Below are positions 1 to 9,240 of a DNA stretch of 64,000 bases, piece by piece. The position numbers and the translations under genes are program-made. Within the stretch, counting starts at the first letter, position 1. Every line of letters begins with the position of its first letter. The notes under the pieces were generated by a model, which worked only from the letters and a program-made list of their open reading frames with translations, did no database searches and was not told where the DNA came from. Origin of the DNA: a virus; IMG/VR virus record IMGVR_UViG_3300023179_000029, positions 1 through 64,000 of that record. One strand, written 5' to 3'.

Positions 1-1804
1 GAGGCATCTGCTGACCGCCGCCCATGACCGAACGAACCTCGGCATCAAGATCGGGAGGAATAGGCAAGTTAGCCCTGTCAAGAGCCTTCCAAGTCTCAAC
101 CTTCGCCTGCTGCTGGTTAATAGTCTTATACATAAGTTCTTCGTTGTATTCATCAACGAGTTCACGAATATCGTACTTAACGCCAATCATAAGTTTTTGA
201 TCTGGGATTGGGAGGCCCATGGCGCGAAGGCTCTGGAAAAACTGACGCTGTGTGGCCTCGTCACGAAGGTCAAGAGTTTGGAACTCAAGATCAGGAATAA
301 GAAGCTTATGCTTGGTGACAATATGCTTATTGCCCTCTTCATCATACTCAACAACTTCTTCCATGACGGGAACGCGATGAAGTCCACGCTTTTCATACTC
401 CCAATGCTCCTGAGCCTCAGCGACAACATAAGCACGATCCATGTAATGCTTCTTAAGATAACCTTGGAAAGTCCTAAGAATCTGATTAAGGAATTCGGCC
501 TGTAGTGCTGATGATGCGTAAGGCTGCGATGATGAGCCAGCAGAAAGCAATGATGGGTTAACGCCGAAGATCTGCATGATACGGCGTTCAATGCGGTCAA
601 AGTCATCACCAAGGCGTGGCATCTGCTCACGACCAAATACATTTTCTACTTCAAGACCAAAGTGATGGACAAGAAGACGGAAATCAGATGACAGAGCGAT
701 GTCCATATCATCGCGGAAGGCGTCAAGCTCGTCTGGACCGGGAATCCATGGCCCCTGTCCATCCTGCAAGTCCATAATACCTAGACGAGCAAGAATAAGT
801 GGCGAATAAAGACGCTCGGCAATAGCGTCTTGAGACGCAAGGAGCTTCTCTTCGTGAATAAGAGTACGAAGGCCGCGAAGAAGGATTGGCGTACCGTGAT
901 CATCCCAATCAGTCAAAGTATTGGCGACCTGCTTAAGAAGAACATCAGAAATTGGAATATGTTCATTACGACGAAGGTAAGGAATAAGCTCAGGATAATT
1001 CATCTCAAGCTGTGCGAATTCCTTAGCAGGCGACTTAGTTTGCGCAAGCTTTTTAAGGTAATCGGGTGGAACAATCTTCATCTGGCGAGAGCCAAGAAGA
1101 GGGAAGTTTTCAATAACTACATCTTCGGGATTAAGTAACTCTTCGCGCTCCCAAATACCAAGATCCTCATCAAAAGAACCAAGAGGAAAGGCTTCGCCTA
1201 CAGTCCAATATTCACGCCCAAGGGACACAAGGAATTCTGGGTAATCAAGCTGATCAAGAAATAGATCTTCGTAAAAACGTTCAAGTTTTTTATCCTTACA
1301 ATCAAGTTCCATACCGACAAGTGGGAAACGGGTAAAAATGTCAATAAGAATAGGAACAAGATAATGAGTTGCATAAAATAGGCGAAGCCACTTATGAAGC
1401 TTATGCCTATGACCTTCATCAGCAATATTCCAAGGAAGGCCATTGAGATCCCAGAATTCAAGTGGATCATAAAAACGAGGGATTGCAGAATAAACGTCTC
1501 CGCCTGCGCCACCAGATGCGGTTACTCGCTTGCTTAGACGACGGCTATCTCCCATAGCGCGAATAAGTTCATTATTGCGCTCAATTTCAGATACGGTTTG
1601 AGAAACCTGAGTTTTGCCGATTCGTCCGCGAGACTGACCATAAGCGGCATCACCAACGGCGCTTTTAAGTGGACCACCGGGAGCGGTAGCCATTTCATGC
1701 ATGGTGGCCGCAGCTAATTGAGCGCGGGCAGGATTTTTAGGAAGCGCTACGCCTCGTTTCTTAAGATTCTCAACCTGCGCGTTTAACTTATCTGTATTAC
1801 TCAT
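1..1804 (-). CDS. portal protein, partial (3' end beyond window)
   Basis: About 601 codons are visible from an ATG at 1804 and the frame runs open off the left edge, so the C-terminus is missing. The protein would form the ring at the capsid vertex through which DNA is packaged. Support is architecture and position: a minus-strand operon with the terminase large subunit upstream, and a sequence of portal character (an N-terminal helical region, then FYDPLEFWDL, a middle YPEFLVSLGREYWTVGEAF strand-helix region, and a helical stretch with IERRIMQIFGVNPSLL followed by a QxxEF-like segment). The last visible part is helix-rich and charged, like a portal wing/stem. A promoter-like sequence and a 6-bp hairpin precede the start. 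No catalytic motif is expected. The call rests on recognition of the fold pattern, not on a search. Confidence 0.8.
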   Translation of the reverse strand, partial: MSNTDKLNAQVENLKKRGVALPKNPARAQLAAATMHEMATAPGGPLKSAVGDAAYGQSRGRIGKTQVSQTVSEIERNNELIRAMGDSRRLSKRVTASGGAGGDVYSAIPRFYDPLEFWDLNGLPWNIADEGHRHKLHKWLRLFYATHYLVPILIDIFTRFPLVGMELDCKDKKLERFYEDLFLDQLDYPEFLVSLGREYWTVGEAFPLGSFDEDLGIWEREELLNPEDVVIENFPLLGSRQMKIVPPDYLKKLAQTKSPAKEFAQLEMNYPELIPYLRRNEHIPISDVLLKQVANTLTDWDDHGTPILLRGLRTLIHEEKLLASQDAIAERLYSPLILARLGIMDLQDGQGPWIPGPDELDAFRDDMDIALSSDFRLLVHHFGLEVENVFGREQMPRLGDDFDRIERRIMQIFGVNPSLLSAGSSSQPYASSALQAEFLNQILRTFQGYLKKHYMDRAYVVAEAQEHWEYEKRGLHRVPVMEEVVEYDEEGNKHIVTKHKLLIPDLEFQTLDLRDEATQRQFFQSLRAMGLPIPDQKLMIGVKYDIRELVDEYNEELMYKTINQQQAKVETWKALDRANLPIPPDLDAEVRSVMGGGQQMP

Positions 1805-1812
1805 TAATTATT

Positions 1813-1873
1813 AAGGGCTTGTAATTGCCCTTCTTCCTGTTCTTAGAGTAGCAGGTTTTAATACTAAATGCAA
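1813..1873 (-). promoter_or_regulatory. putative promoter and leader hairpin of the portal gene
   Basis: On the minus strand TTGCAT (1873-1868), 17 nt, TGC, then TACTCT (1850-1845) matches the promoter form seen elsewhere in the window, although the -10 box is weak. Downstream, AAGGGC/GCCCTT (1832-1827 with 1818-1813) forms a 6-bp hairpin with an 8-nt loop just before the ATG at 1804. It may modulate translation of the portal gene. The promoter call is inference. Confidence 0.4.
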
Positions 1874-1878
1874 GAAGA

Positions 1879-3288
1879 CTATCGAAGGTAGTGAGCCGCG
1901 TCTTTAACGCCCTTGGATTCCCAATAGGTAACAAATCCATTAACTTTGTCTGCCCACTCCCGAGCGTGCTCCGGTCCATTATGAGCGTTATGCCAATTAT
2001 TTAGCTCTGCAACATTTAAATTAAAACTTGGGTCATTGGTTGCATCCGTAATATAATTAATTGCATCTCCTACTGCTCCTACGCCTTGACCAACTAAACC
2101 ATCGCCACCGGGATTTAATTCATTGAGAGCATTACCTACAAATCCAGATCCAGCGGGATTAATTTCATTCCAAATGTGAGGGGCTGCGTGAATTGCATCT
2201 GGAACCACTTGCATCATATCATGCAAAAATCCTGCCTCTTTTTGACTTTCGTGATCAGTAGTACCGAATTCTTTTTCATCTGGTTTGTCAAAAGAACTAT
2301 CGTTAATTAGATAACGGACGCGAGTGCGACCAGCAGACATGTAACCATGATTGCACTTGCCCTCTGGATGAGTTTCGCATCCTTCCGGACAATCAGTTTG
2401 CTTTAAAAGGTCTTTAGCGGCAGCTTCATCGCCTGATGCTAGTGCAGCAAAAACTGCTTGAGCCGCCTTGGGGGAAGGTTTATCCCCTTGAGAGGCAATT
2501 TTAGCAGTAATTTGTGTCTGACCGCTTCCACCAAGCAAAGTGGGGTCTTCTTGACCAAAAAAATTTATTCCTAATATAATTTGATCAACATCTTCTAATC
2601 CGATTTCGCCCTTTGACCATTTATCAAAAACTGGTTTAATGTAATTTTGTATTTGGCTAATTATGCCAACGTCAAACCCACCTTTTGCGGCTTGACCTGC
2701 GGCTTGACCTGCGGCACGAAGAACTTGAAATAAACTTCTAGCCACAGTTTGAGCAAACTCCGGATATTGGGCATACAAACCTACAATCTCATTAATGAAA
2801 TTACTATTTTTGATAGCGGCTTCTTTTTTAGAATGGCCATCACACTTTTCACAAGAACCGGGAGCGCAAGGCTTGGTGCCGGGAACGCGCTTGTAACCAT
2901 CCCAACACTGACATTTTTTCTTGCTTTCAAATGTATTGTTACTTTGTGGTACTTGAAGTTGTTCTGGAGAGCAATGTTCGCAACCTAGATTATTGCAATA
3001 AGGGCAATTAGGATTTTGAAAATCTGGAGAGCAGTACTCGCAACCTTGGCCATGGCAATAAGGGCAGTTAGGATCTCCGGGTGGAGGAGGCGGAGCAGCG
3101 GCAGGAGCGGGTAGCATTTCCCTTGGCTCGGGGGCAGGGCGGAAATGCTGATCCTCAGGAGTATAAGGATCAAGATCGGCGCGGCCAACTTGAAGGCCAG
3201 AGTCTGCTACTTTAGGAAGAAAAGGCAAACCCTCATAACGGGCAATGGCTTTTTCAATACTGTAATCATCTTCGGCAAAATGCTGCAT
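1879..3288 (-). CDS. zinc-knuckle protein between terminase and portal genes
   Basis: 469 aa, function unknown. The N-terminal third is rich in proline and holds tandem cysteine motifs: CPYCHGQGCEYCSP, then CPYCNNLGCEHCSP, then CQCWDGYKRVPGTKPC and CEKCDG (about residues 75-150). The CxxCxxxGCxxC spacing resembles the zinc-binding motifs of DnaJ-type and rubredoxin-like knuckles. The middle contains an Ala/Gly-rich helix region and the C-terminus a Gly/Asn-rich stretch with repeated NELNPGG/NEINPAG segments. The neighbour at 3334-5793 has a similar knuckle (CQNCGGHGCAQC), so the two probably share ancestry or a binding partner. It lies in the head-gene operon directly upstream of portal, which suggests a virion or morphogenesis role, but no known head protein is recognised. 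Confidence 0.7.
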   Translation of the reverse strand: MQHFAEDDYSIEKAIARYEGLPFLPKVADSGLQVGRADLDPYTPEDQHFRPAPEPREMLPAPAAAPPPPPGDPNCPYCHGQGCEYCSPDFQNPNCPYCNNLGCEHCSPEQLQVPQSNNTFESKKKCQCWDGYKRVPGTKPCAPGSCEKCDGHSKKEAAIKNSNFINEIVGLYAQYPEFAQTVARSLFQVLRAAGQAAGQAAKGGFDVGIISQIQNYIKPVFDKWSKGEIGLEDVDQIILGINFFGQEDPTLLGGSGQTQITAKIASQGDKPSPKAAQAVFAALASGDEAAAKDLLKQTDCPEGCETHPEGKCNHGYMSAGRTRVRYLINDSSFDKPDEKEFGTTDHESQKEAGFLHDMMQVVPDAIHAAPHIWNEINPAGSGFVGNALNELNPGGDGLVGQGVGAVGDAINYITDATNDPSFNLNVAELNNWHNAHNGPEHAREWADKVNGFVTYWESKGVKDAAHYLR

Positions 3289-3333
3289 GATTACCTACCT
3301 TTAATGCAAGTGCAATCTCCGCCGCAAGGACAA

Positions 3334-5793
3334 TTACTGCCAGTCATCTGGATTTTCCTCAATGTCTCTAAGCAAATCCTTAATTTCATCGTCGTCTGGT
3401 GAATCTACGAATTCAAATGGATCGGTGTCTTCAATGTCTTTAAAATCTTCGTCAATATCAAGGTCAACATCTTCATCACCTTCATCAACAACCTTTACGC
3501 GGTCGCCCTCTTTGTCTTCGCGCTCAATGATTCGCTCAACATCTTCTGGAGTTTCCTCAACGATTACTTCTTCTTCGACTGGCTCTTCAAGAGGCTCTTC
3601 AACAAGATCCTCAACAGAAGGCTCATCAACTGCTGGTTCATCAATAGGAGCGTCTTGACGTTCGCCAATTACATCATCTCCTTCTGCTGGTGCAGGAACG
3701 TCTTGAACGAACTGCTTCCAAAGTGAGCGAATAACAGGGCTTTCTTTAAGTAATTCTGGATCATCTAGCATTTCGATGCCATGATCGGCAAGCCAATTGC
3801 GGAACAATGAATCTTCACTGTACCAAGCAGCTAAAGCTTTGCGAGTTACAGGATCAGCTTGCCCTTTGTCGGGAAAAGTTTCGGCAGCTTTGGTGGGCTG
3901 CTCAATGTTGCGAGTGCCTTCAAATCCAGCCTCATCTTTTTTTGCAGTAGGAAGCTGCTCGCGCTCCCAAACATTATTATCATGCTCCCATGGATCATCA
4001 TTCTGGTAATCAGGCTTCTGCTTGATATCCATCTGACGAGAAGGAACGGGGGAGTTTTCACCTTCAGTGTCAATAGGCTCTAGGTTGCCGTCTGCATTAG
4101 TAGCGTTGGGAACCCACTTTTTCTTGTCAATCTTTGGAGAAGGTCCGCCAAGAGCAGATTCATCACCGGTTGGAAGCTTTTCGCGTTTTTCTGTCTTGTC
4201 ACCGGTATCGACTTCGGCAGCATGTTTAAGTTGAAGCGCTCTAGCCATAGCGGGAGTCACTGAAGTTTGTTTACGAGGCGCGGCAAATGGATCCTCATAA
4301 CCAAACTCAAATTCGTCATCAAGTGTAGGTTCAGGAGCGGCTGGTGTCTGGGGCTGAGGTTGAGGTTGTTGCTGTTGCTGTCCCACGCCAAAAAAATCTT
4401 TTGCCCTATCAACTAAACCGGGCTTTTGCGGAGGTACGAGATCTTGAGGCGTCAGACCAAAAGAACCGTCATGAGGCGCGGCAAATGGATCGTCATAATC
4501 AAACTCATCATCAAGTGTAGGATCGCTGATTGGAGGGACGCCAAGGGCCTCTCTAAATTTATTATATTCTTCAATTGGATTGATCTCAGGGCCGCCGGGA
4601 CGAGGAATAAATTTACGAGTAGCATAACTTGCAAAAGTTCCGTCGCATTCCGGAGAACAACGGTCGCCTTCTACCAACCCAGTCCCTTTATACATTATAC
4701 AATCTGGGCAAATATTTTCAATAACGGCTTTTTCCATAGTTTCTTTATTCAAATTTCTTAGGGCTTTTGTTCCTCCCCAAATGGCCTTACCAATATCGCC
4801 AAATATTCCGGCTTTCTTTTCAAGATTCTCAAGATCATTAAGTTCATTAGCGCGAGCATAAGCGTCTTCCTGAGAATCAAATGGGCCAGCAGCCTCTTCT
4901 CCCTTGTCCTCTACAACAACAAACTTATCGCCCTTCTTCTCTACTGTATGAGCAGCGGCTTCCTTGCCAGTTCCAACGGCGCTAGGGGCCTGCTCAAGAG
5001 CGGTTTCAATATCTTCGCCACCGGCGGTGTAGCCGGGGCGCTCAGCTAAAGGGACAGGATTGGCAATTGGCTGTGAATTAATTTCAGCAGTCTTATTTCT
5101 AAGATTGCCGCCGTCCTCTTGATCCTCATCTTGAATCTGCTTTTTAAGCCAAGGATTAACCTGCGAATGCTCTTCTGCAAGCTGAACTTCATCCTGAGCC
5201 TTGAGATGCTCTGGGCGATCTGAGGCAAACTTAGAGGGTTGATCTGAATCTCCGCTGCATTGTGCGCAACCATGTCCGCCACAGTTTTGGCATATGGATT
5301 GATCGCCATTAGGCGTTAAATCATAGAAAGTCTTAATAGCCTTGATAACGCTTTCTACGGGATGCTGAGTCGCGCCCTGAGGAATTGGTCCTAGTGTTGC
5401 AAGAATCTGATCCTTAACCTGATCAAGATGATATCGAGCGTTTTCTTCAGTCTCGTTCTGAGTACCATAAGTTTGAATAATATAATTTACTGCTTGATCC
5501 CAAGAATCATCTTGATTAATTAAATTACCTTCCATAGCTTCAAAGGCCATTTTGATAGACGTTGCGATCTTCTCAGCGTCTCCGCCATATTCGTAAGCTA
5601 CATCAGCAACCATGTTGTCGATATCCTGCTCAACAAGAGCTAGGCGGCTCTCAAATTCCTTCTTGCTTGAAGCTTGGCGAAGGAATCCAGCAAATTTGTC
5701 GTTAAAACGCTTGTTGGCAACAGCAATAGCCTGACGAGTAGCGACCTTATCGCCCTCATCAAACATTTCAAGTTCTTCAAAAATTCCGCTCAT
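3334..5793 (-). CDS. large acidic low-complexity protein with a zinc knuckle
   Basis: 819 aa, unrecognised. The N-terminal about 150 residues are helical. A CQNCGGHGCAQC zinc knuckle sits near residue 170, a second cysteine cluster (CPDC...CSPEC) near 370. Around residues 420-520 there is an internal duplication: PTLDDEFDYDDPFAAP and PTLDDEFEFGYEDPFAAP, separated by a short Q/P tract. The C-terminal about 130 residues are strongly acidic (runs of E, D and V such as EEPLEEPVEEEVIVEETPED). The composition suggests a largely disordered protein, possibly a scaffold, decoration or DNA-mimic-like factor; these are inferences. It lies 14 nt downstream of the 315-aa gene and 45 nt upstream of the next, so it is co-transcribed with terminase and portal. 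Confidence 0.7.
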   Translation of the reverse strand: MSGIFEELEMFDEGDKVATRQAIAVANKRFNDKFAGFLRQASSKKEFESRLALVEQDIDNMVADVAYEYGGDAEKIATSIKMAFEAMEGNLINQDDSWDQAVNYIIQTYGTQNETEENARYHLDQVKDQILATLGPIPQGATQHPVESVIKAIKTFYDLTPNGDQSICQNCGGHGCAQCSGDSDQPSKFASDRPEHLKAQDEVQLAEEHSQVNPWLKKQIQDEDQEDGGNLRNKTAEINSQPIANPVPLAERPGYTAGGEDIETALEQAPSAVGTGKEAAAHTVEKKGDKFVVVEDKGEEAAGPFDSQEDAYARANELNDLENLEKKAGIFGDIGKAIWGGTKALRNLNKETMEKAVIENICPDCIMYKGTGLVEGDRCSPECDGTFASYATRKFIPRPGGPEINPIEEYNKFREALGVPPISDPTLDDEFDYDDPFAAPHDGSFGLTPQDLVPPQKPGLVDRAKDFFGVGQQQQQPQPQPQTPAAPEPTLDDEFEFGYEDPFAAPRKQTSVTPAMARALQLKHAAEVDTGDKTEKREKLPTGDESALGGPSPKIDKKKWVPNATNADGNLEPIDTEGENSPVPSRQMDIKQKPDYQNDDPWEHDNNVWEREQLPTAKKDEAGFEGTRNIEQPTKAAETFPDKGQADPVTRKALAAWYSEDSLFRNWLADHGIEMLDDPELLKESPVIRSLWKQFVQDVPAPAEGDDVIGERQDAPIDEPAVDEPSVEDLVEEPLEEPVEEEVIVEETPEDVERIIEREDKEGDRVKVVDEGDEDVDLDIDEDFKDIEDTDPFEFVDSPDDDEIKDLLRDIEENPDDWQ

Positions 5794-5807
5794 GGGATTC
5801 CTTATCC

Positions 5808-6755
5808 TTAGATAAAGAGGGAATCATCGCCAATTGAATCATAATCTACGGATTCAGTGGCTGAAGCCTCTTTATGCATTTCTTCTTTGACATCTGCAAG
5901 AGAGGCACGACGCTGCTCTTCAACGCGGGCAAGCCATACCTTCTCGTACTTCTCGCGTACATCATCATCGGCTGCCGCTGTCTTAGAGCGGATCCAAGTG
6001 GAAGCGAGCGCCCGAACTGTACCTGAGTCAGCAAGTGTCTCGCGGTCAAGTCCAGCGGTGAAAGCCTCAGGGCCTTCATCCATAAGTTTTATGTAATCAG
6101 TGTTGTTGGCTTCTACAATCATTTCATTGATTGATTGATCTAGCCAAGTTGCCTCGCGACCACCAGTTGGACCGCCCTGTTCAACAACCTGTACCTTAAA
6201 TGGTGCGACAGGGGCTTCGTAAGCTGCAACGTGTCCCTCTTCAAGAGCGCGAACAACATCCTTAATTTCTTCAAGCTCGTAATTAGCCTGAGTGATGACG
6301 TTACCTACGCGGGCAAGGTCTTCGTCAGAAAGACCGGCATCGATGAATAGTGAAGCCTCAACCTTGATCTTGTCAAGTTCGCGAGCGCGGTTTTCAATAG
6401 TCTCAGCATCGTATACTGAAACTGAAGTTGCAACCTTATCCTCAAGCTCCTTGATCTCGTCAGTTTCTTCTTCATCCTCTTCCTTGGAGAATGTAAGCTT
6501 GCTGACCGGAAGAGAGGCAACGCGACCATTCTCAAAACGAATGGTAACCTCATCTTCCCAAAGACCTGCTACGCGGCCAAGGACCTTGCCCTTGAGGCCG
6601 TTAGGTGTTACAACATGAGTGGCGCCCTCTGCTGATGCTAGATGGGCGGCCTCTTCTTCTACAAACTCTCCCTCTGGTACAGAGGCGACAATCTTTCCAT
6701 CTTGGAAGGTGTAAACCTTGCCATTTTTGAAAATATAGGTGGGTTCTGAGTTCAT
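5808..6755 (-). CDS. hypothetical protein in the packaging operon
   Basis: 315 aa. The N-terminus holds a small beta-rich region (YIFKNGKVYTFQDGKIVAS, then a KGKVLGRVAGLWEDEVTIRF segment that resembles an SH3/KOW-like barrel, about residues 50-85). The rest is helical and acidic, with an EEDEEETDEIKELEDK run near residue 90, and the C-terminus ends in DSIGDDSLFI. No catalytic motif was found. It follows the terminase gene by 40 nt and precedes the 819-aa gene by 14 nt. The role is unknown; a head-assembly accessory is the likeliest reading from position. Confidence 0.65.
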   Translation of the reverse strand: MNSEPTYIFKNGKVYTFQDGKIVASVPEGEFVEEEAAHLASAEGATHVVTPNGLKGKVLGRVAGLWEDEVTIRFENGRVASLPVSKLTFSKEEDEEETDEIKELEDKVATSVSVYDAETIENRARELDKIKVEASLFIDAGLSDEDLARVGNVITQANYELEEIKDVVRALEEGHVAAYEAPVAPFKVQVVEQGGPTGGREATWLDQSINEMIVEANNTDYIKLMDEGPEAFTAGLDRETLADSGTVRALASTWIRSKTAAADDDVREKYEKVWLARVEEQRRASLADVKEEMHKEASATESVDYDSIGDDSLFI

Positions 6756-6795
6756 CTCAATGATTACAATGTTGCTTTATAAGTTTTTCTAGTTA

Positions 6796-8847
6796 TTATC
6801 TGTTAGGAAGTCTACGAGAAACTGGTCTACCGCCAACAAGCCTTCTAGTTGGAGATGTCGGGTTTTGTTTACGTCCCATAGTTCCAGAAAAATATTGGTC
6901 GCCTTGACGCCTGCCATAGAAATGTGAAATTTCATTAGGCGTGGCGCTATCTCTACCTCCCATAGCGTATCCGCCGGGAGAACCCATACGCACACCTTCA
7001 TTTAAATCAACCCTTGTTTGCTTGGCCATAGAGTCTCCAATACAAGCCTCTACGACTTCCATCATAGCATCTGCGATATCTTTTGTCTGAATTGGACCAA
7101 CCTCCTGTTTTTCCACTCTTGGTACTTTAGCAGATTTAATTTCTTGAAGGAATTTAAGTTCAAGACTTGCATATTGACAATCGGCTTCATCAAATGGGGC
7201 ATGCACTTTATTTTGATTAATAGCAGTTTTAAAAATTTCTGCTCTATGCCAATTACCTAATGAAGTGGCCGTTTTCTCAAACACTCTAGTATTAATACCT
7301 TTATTACGCAAAGTTTTACGAAGATAGGAAATTGGCCAAGAACTCTGATGTTGATCCATTGTTAATTGTACCGGATGAAAAATTCCGCAAAGCATGATAA
7401 TTTCTTCAAGAATCGGTTCCCAATCAATTGTTCCGTCCTCAAAGTCTGCCGGATTCCACCTTTGGATGATGTCGAATATGACATGCTCTTCTTCTTTGTC
7501 ATCAATTTTAAACATTTCTGTATGACCAAGGGCAAACCCAAATCCTGCGGTAGTTGAAGATGGATCAAGATGAGCGTAATATTGATACATATATGTTCCG
7601 TTGGTACGATTAGTTTCAAGAGGTTCATAAACTAAACCTTCGTCGTTTTGACCAATTGGTACACCCTTAAACATACGATCAACTTTGGCGGCGTCAAGAT
7701 ACGAGTCAATAACTTCAGCGAAGTTTGCGCGTCTCTCGACTTTAAACTTCTCAGGATCTTGGCGTTCATCTTCTCGCATCTGAATAATGGCTTGGCGATC
7801 CTCATTTGTATAAAAGAATTCATCAGAGCCGGGCTTGCGAAGATTGGCATCCCAATCGGGAGATACTGTAACGCATTTTTTAGGACCAATATAAAGAGGG
7901 TCTTCCCACCAACCATCAAACAAAGCCCAAGAAGGCAACTTGATGCCTAAAGTCATTGGAGATACAGGGTTGCCGTTATCCATCTCCATGGCATTCTCAT
8001 AACGCTCATAAAACTTACCAACCTTTGAATAAGGCGACGAGTTAGCAAAAATCATGCCCGCCGTGCCAAACTGAGCGAGAGCAGGAATGGCGGCTGCGTA
8101 TACTTCGTTATCAGATTGATCAGAGTCGCCCTGCATGAAGTGGGCAAATTCGTCGAATGCAAAAACCATAGTGGCAGAACCACGAATGGTACGGGAGTTA
8201 GCTGGAAGGGCCTTACCACGGATTGTAGCGGTGTCTCGCATGACCTTACGACCCTGTCTCTTCCAACTAGCGATTTTACGAAGGTCTGCCTCGGTATAAA
8301 GACTGAATTCAAGCTCCTGCATTTTGTTAATATAACGCTGCATAGACATGCAAGAGTTGACCATGCCAGAAACGTCAGCATACTGCTGGTCTTTGGCCTG
8401 ATCCTGAGCGGCGGCGATTACAGAGAAATAAATTTCTTTGTCTGCGTCAATACCATAATAAGCATTTGGATCTTGAAGCTGGAGCGTGTCATAGATCTTT
8501 TTAGCAATAGAAAGTCCGGTGATAAAACCCTTTGAGCAACGGCGGCCTCCAACTAAAACGACTTCACGAAAATGTTCATACCCATTATCTTTACACCATT
8601 GAATACGTTCACGAATATTAGGAGAAATCTCGATGTTATCTCCGGGGCCGCCGCCTTCAATCCATGAATCAAGGATGCGCTCTTCTTGCTCTGTTAAATC
8701 CTCAAGAAAGAACAGTTTGAGAAGAAGGCGCTGTCTTGGGTATAAAATTCTTCCGCAGAATTCTTTGCTTTCGGCAAATTCTACAATGCCAACTTTTCTG
8801 CGATTGAAATTAGCTTCTAGCTGTCCTAAAAGGTCTAATTCGCTCAT
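6796..8847 (-). CDS. terminase large subunit (ATPase-nuclease)
   Basis: 683 aa. It pumps phage DNA into the procapsid through the portal and cuts the concatemer. Seen in sequence: a Walker-A-like GGRRCSKG near residue 100, a Walker B MVFAFDEFAHF near 231 with the catalytic Glu after Asp, and a C-terminal RNase-H-like nuclease with the acidic residues of YAHLDPSS (about 425), LTMDQHQS (about 510) and DIADAMME (about 590). The deviant P-loop (GGRRxSKG in place of GxxxxGKT) is common in terminases. The start overlaps the stop of the preceding 128-aa gene by 4 nt (ATGA type), showing translational coupling. The C-terminus is basic and Gly/Arg-rich. Confidence 0.93.
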   Translation of the reverse strand: MSELDLLGQLEANFNRRKVGIVEFAESKEFCGRILYPRQRLLLKLFFLEDLTEQEERILDSWIEGGGPGDNIEISPNIRERIQWCKDNGYEHFREVVLVGGRRCSKGFITGLSIAKKIYDTLQLQDPNAYYGIDADKEIYFSVIAAAQDQAKDQQYADVSGMVNSCMSMQRYINKMQELEFSLYTEADLRKIASWKRQGRKVMRDTATIRGKALPANSRTIRGSATMVFAFDEFAHFMQGDSDQSDNEVYAAAIPALAQFGTAGMIFANSSPYSKVGKFYERYENAMEMDNGNPVSPMTLGIKLPSWALFDGWWEDPLYIGPKKCVTVSPDWDANLRKPGSDEFFYTNEDRQAIIQMREDERQDPEKFKVERRANFAEVIDSYLDAAKVDRMFKGVPIGQNDEGLVYEPLETNRTNGTYMYQYYAHLDPSSTTAGFGFALGHTEMFKIDDKEEEHVIFDIIQRWNPADFEDGTIDWEPILEEIIMLCGIFHPVQLTMDQHQSSWPISYLRKTLRNKGINTRVFEKTATSLGNWHRAEIFKTAINQNKVHAPFDEADCQYASLELKFLQEIKSAKVPRVEKQEVGPIQTKDIADAMMEVVEACIGDSMAKQTRVDLNEGVRMGSPGGYAMGGRDSATPNEISHFYGRRQGDQYFSGTMGRKQNPTSPTRRLVGGRPVSRRLPNR

Positions 8848-9230
8848 CCATTAGACTTTTCTTTTTGGCCAAGGTAAGCTTCGCCTTTTTTGTTGGCCTG
8901 CTGGACTTCCCAGTATTTGCGTTCATGGTCAAATCCATCCTTATGGAAAGAGTGTCCGGAGACCTTACCAACAATTTCTACAATTGGCGGCTCGCCATGA
9001 AAACATGGAGTGGGGTCCAGAGTAGCAAGAATTCCCATTTGTTCCGCAAGCTTAGTAACAACTTCATCCCTAAGTTGATCTAAAACTTCGGGGGTATTTG
9101 GCCTTTGAGCGTATTTGCGCTGAAGAGAGCCAATAATTTTACCAACTTCGCCAACTTCAATATCTGTTAAATCTTGAGCAAATCCTGCTAATTGCTCCGT
9201 GCTTTTAATAATATCATCCGTTTGTGACAT
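8844..9230 (-). CDS. small protein coupled to the terminase gene
   Basis: 128 aa, mostly helical, with an AAGGA ribosome binding site just before the ATG. A central LDPTPCFHGEPPIVEIVGKV segment separates an acidic N-terminal helix pair from a charged C-terminus rich in Lys, Glu and aromatics. Its stop overlaps the terminase start. Position matches that of a terminase small subunit, but no HTH is evident, so this remains unproven. Alternative: an unrelated small head-operon protein. Confidence 0.6.
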   Translation of the reverse strand: MSQTDDIIKSTEQLAGFAQDLTDIEVGEVGKIIGSLQRKYAQRPNTPEVLDQLRDEVVTKLAEQMGILATLDPTPCFHGEPPIVEIVGKVSGHSFHKDGFDHERKYWEVQQANKKGEAYLGQKEKSNG

Positions 9231-9240
9231 AATTATCCTT

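Noticed and set aside
187-642. Open frames on both strands within 1-1800
   Set aside because: The continuous minus-strand frame from 1804 to the left edge is portal-like throughout and explains the region; the others are shadows.
3362-3658. Ser-rich plus-strand frame opposite the acidic gene
   Set aside because: It is the antisense shadow of the Glu/Asp-rich C-terminus of the 819-aa gene, with no start signal.
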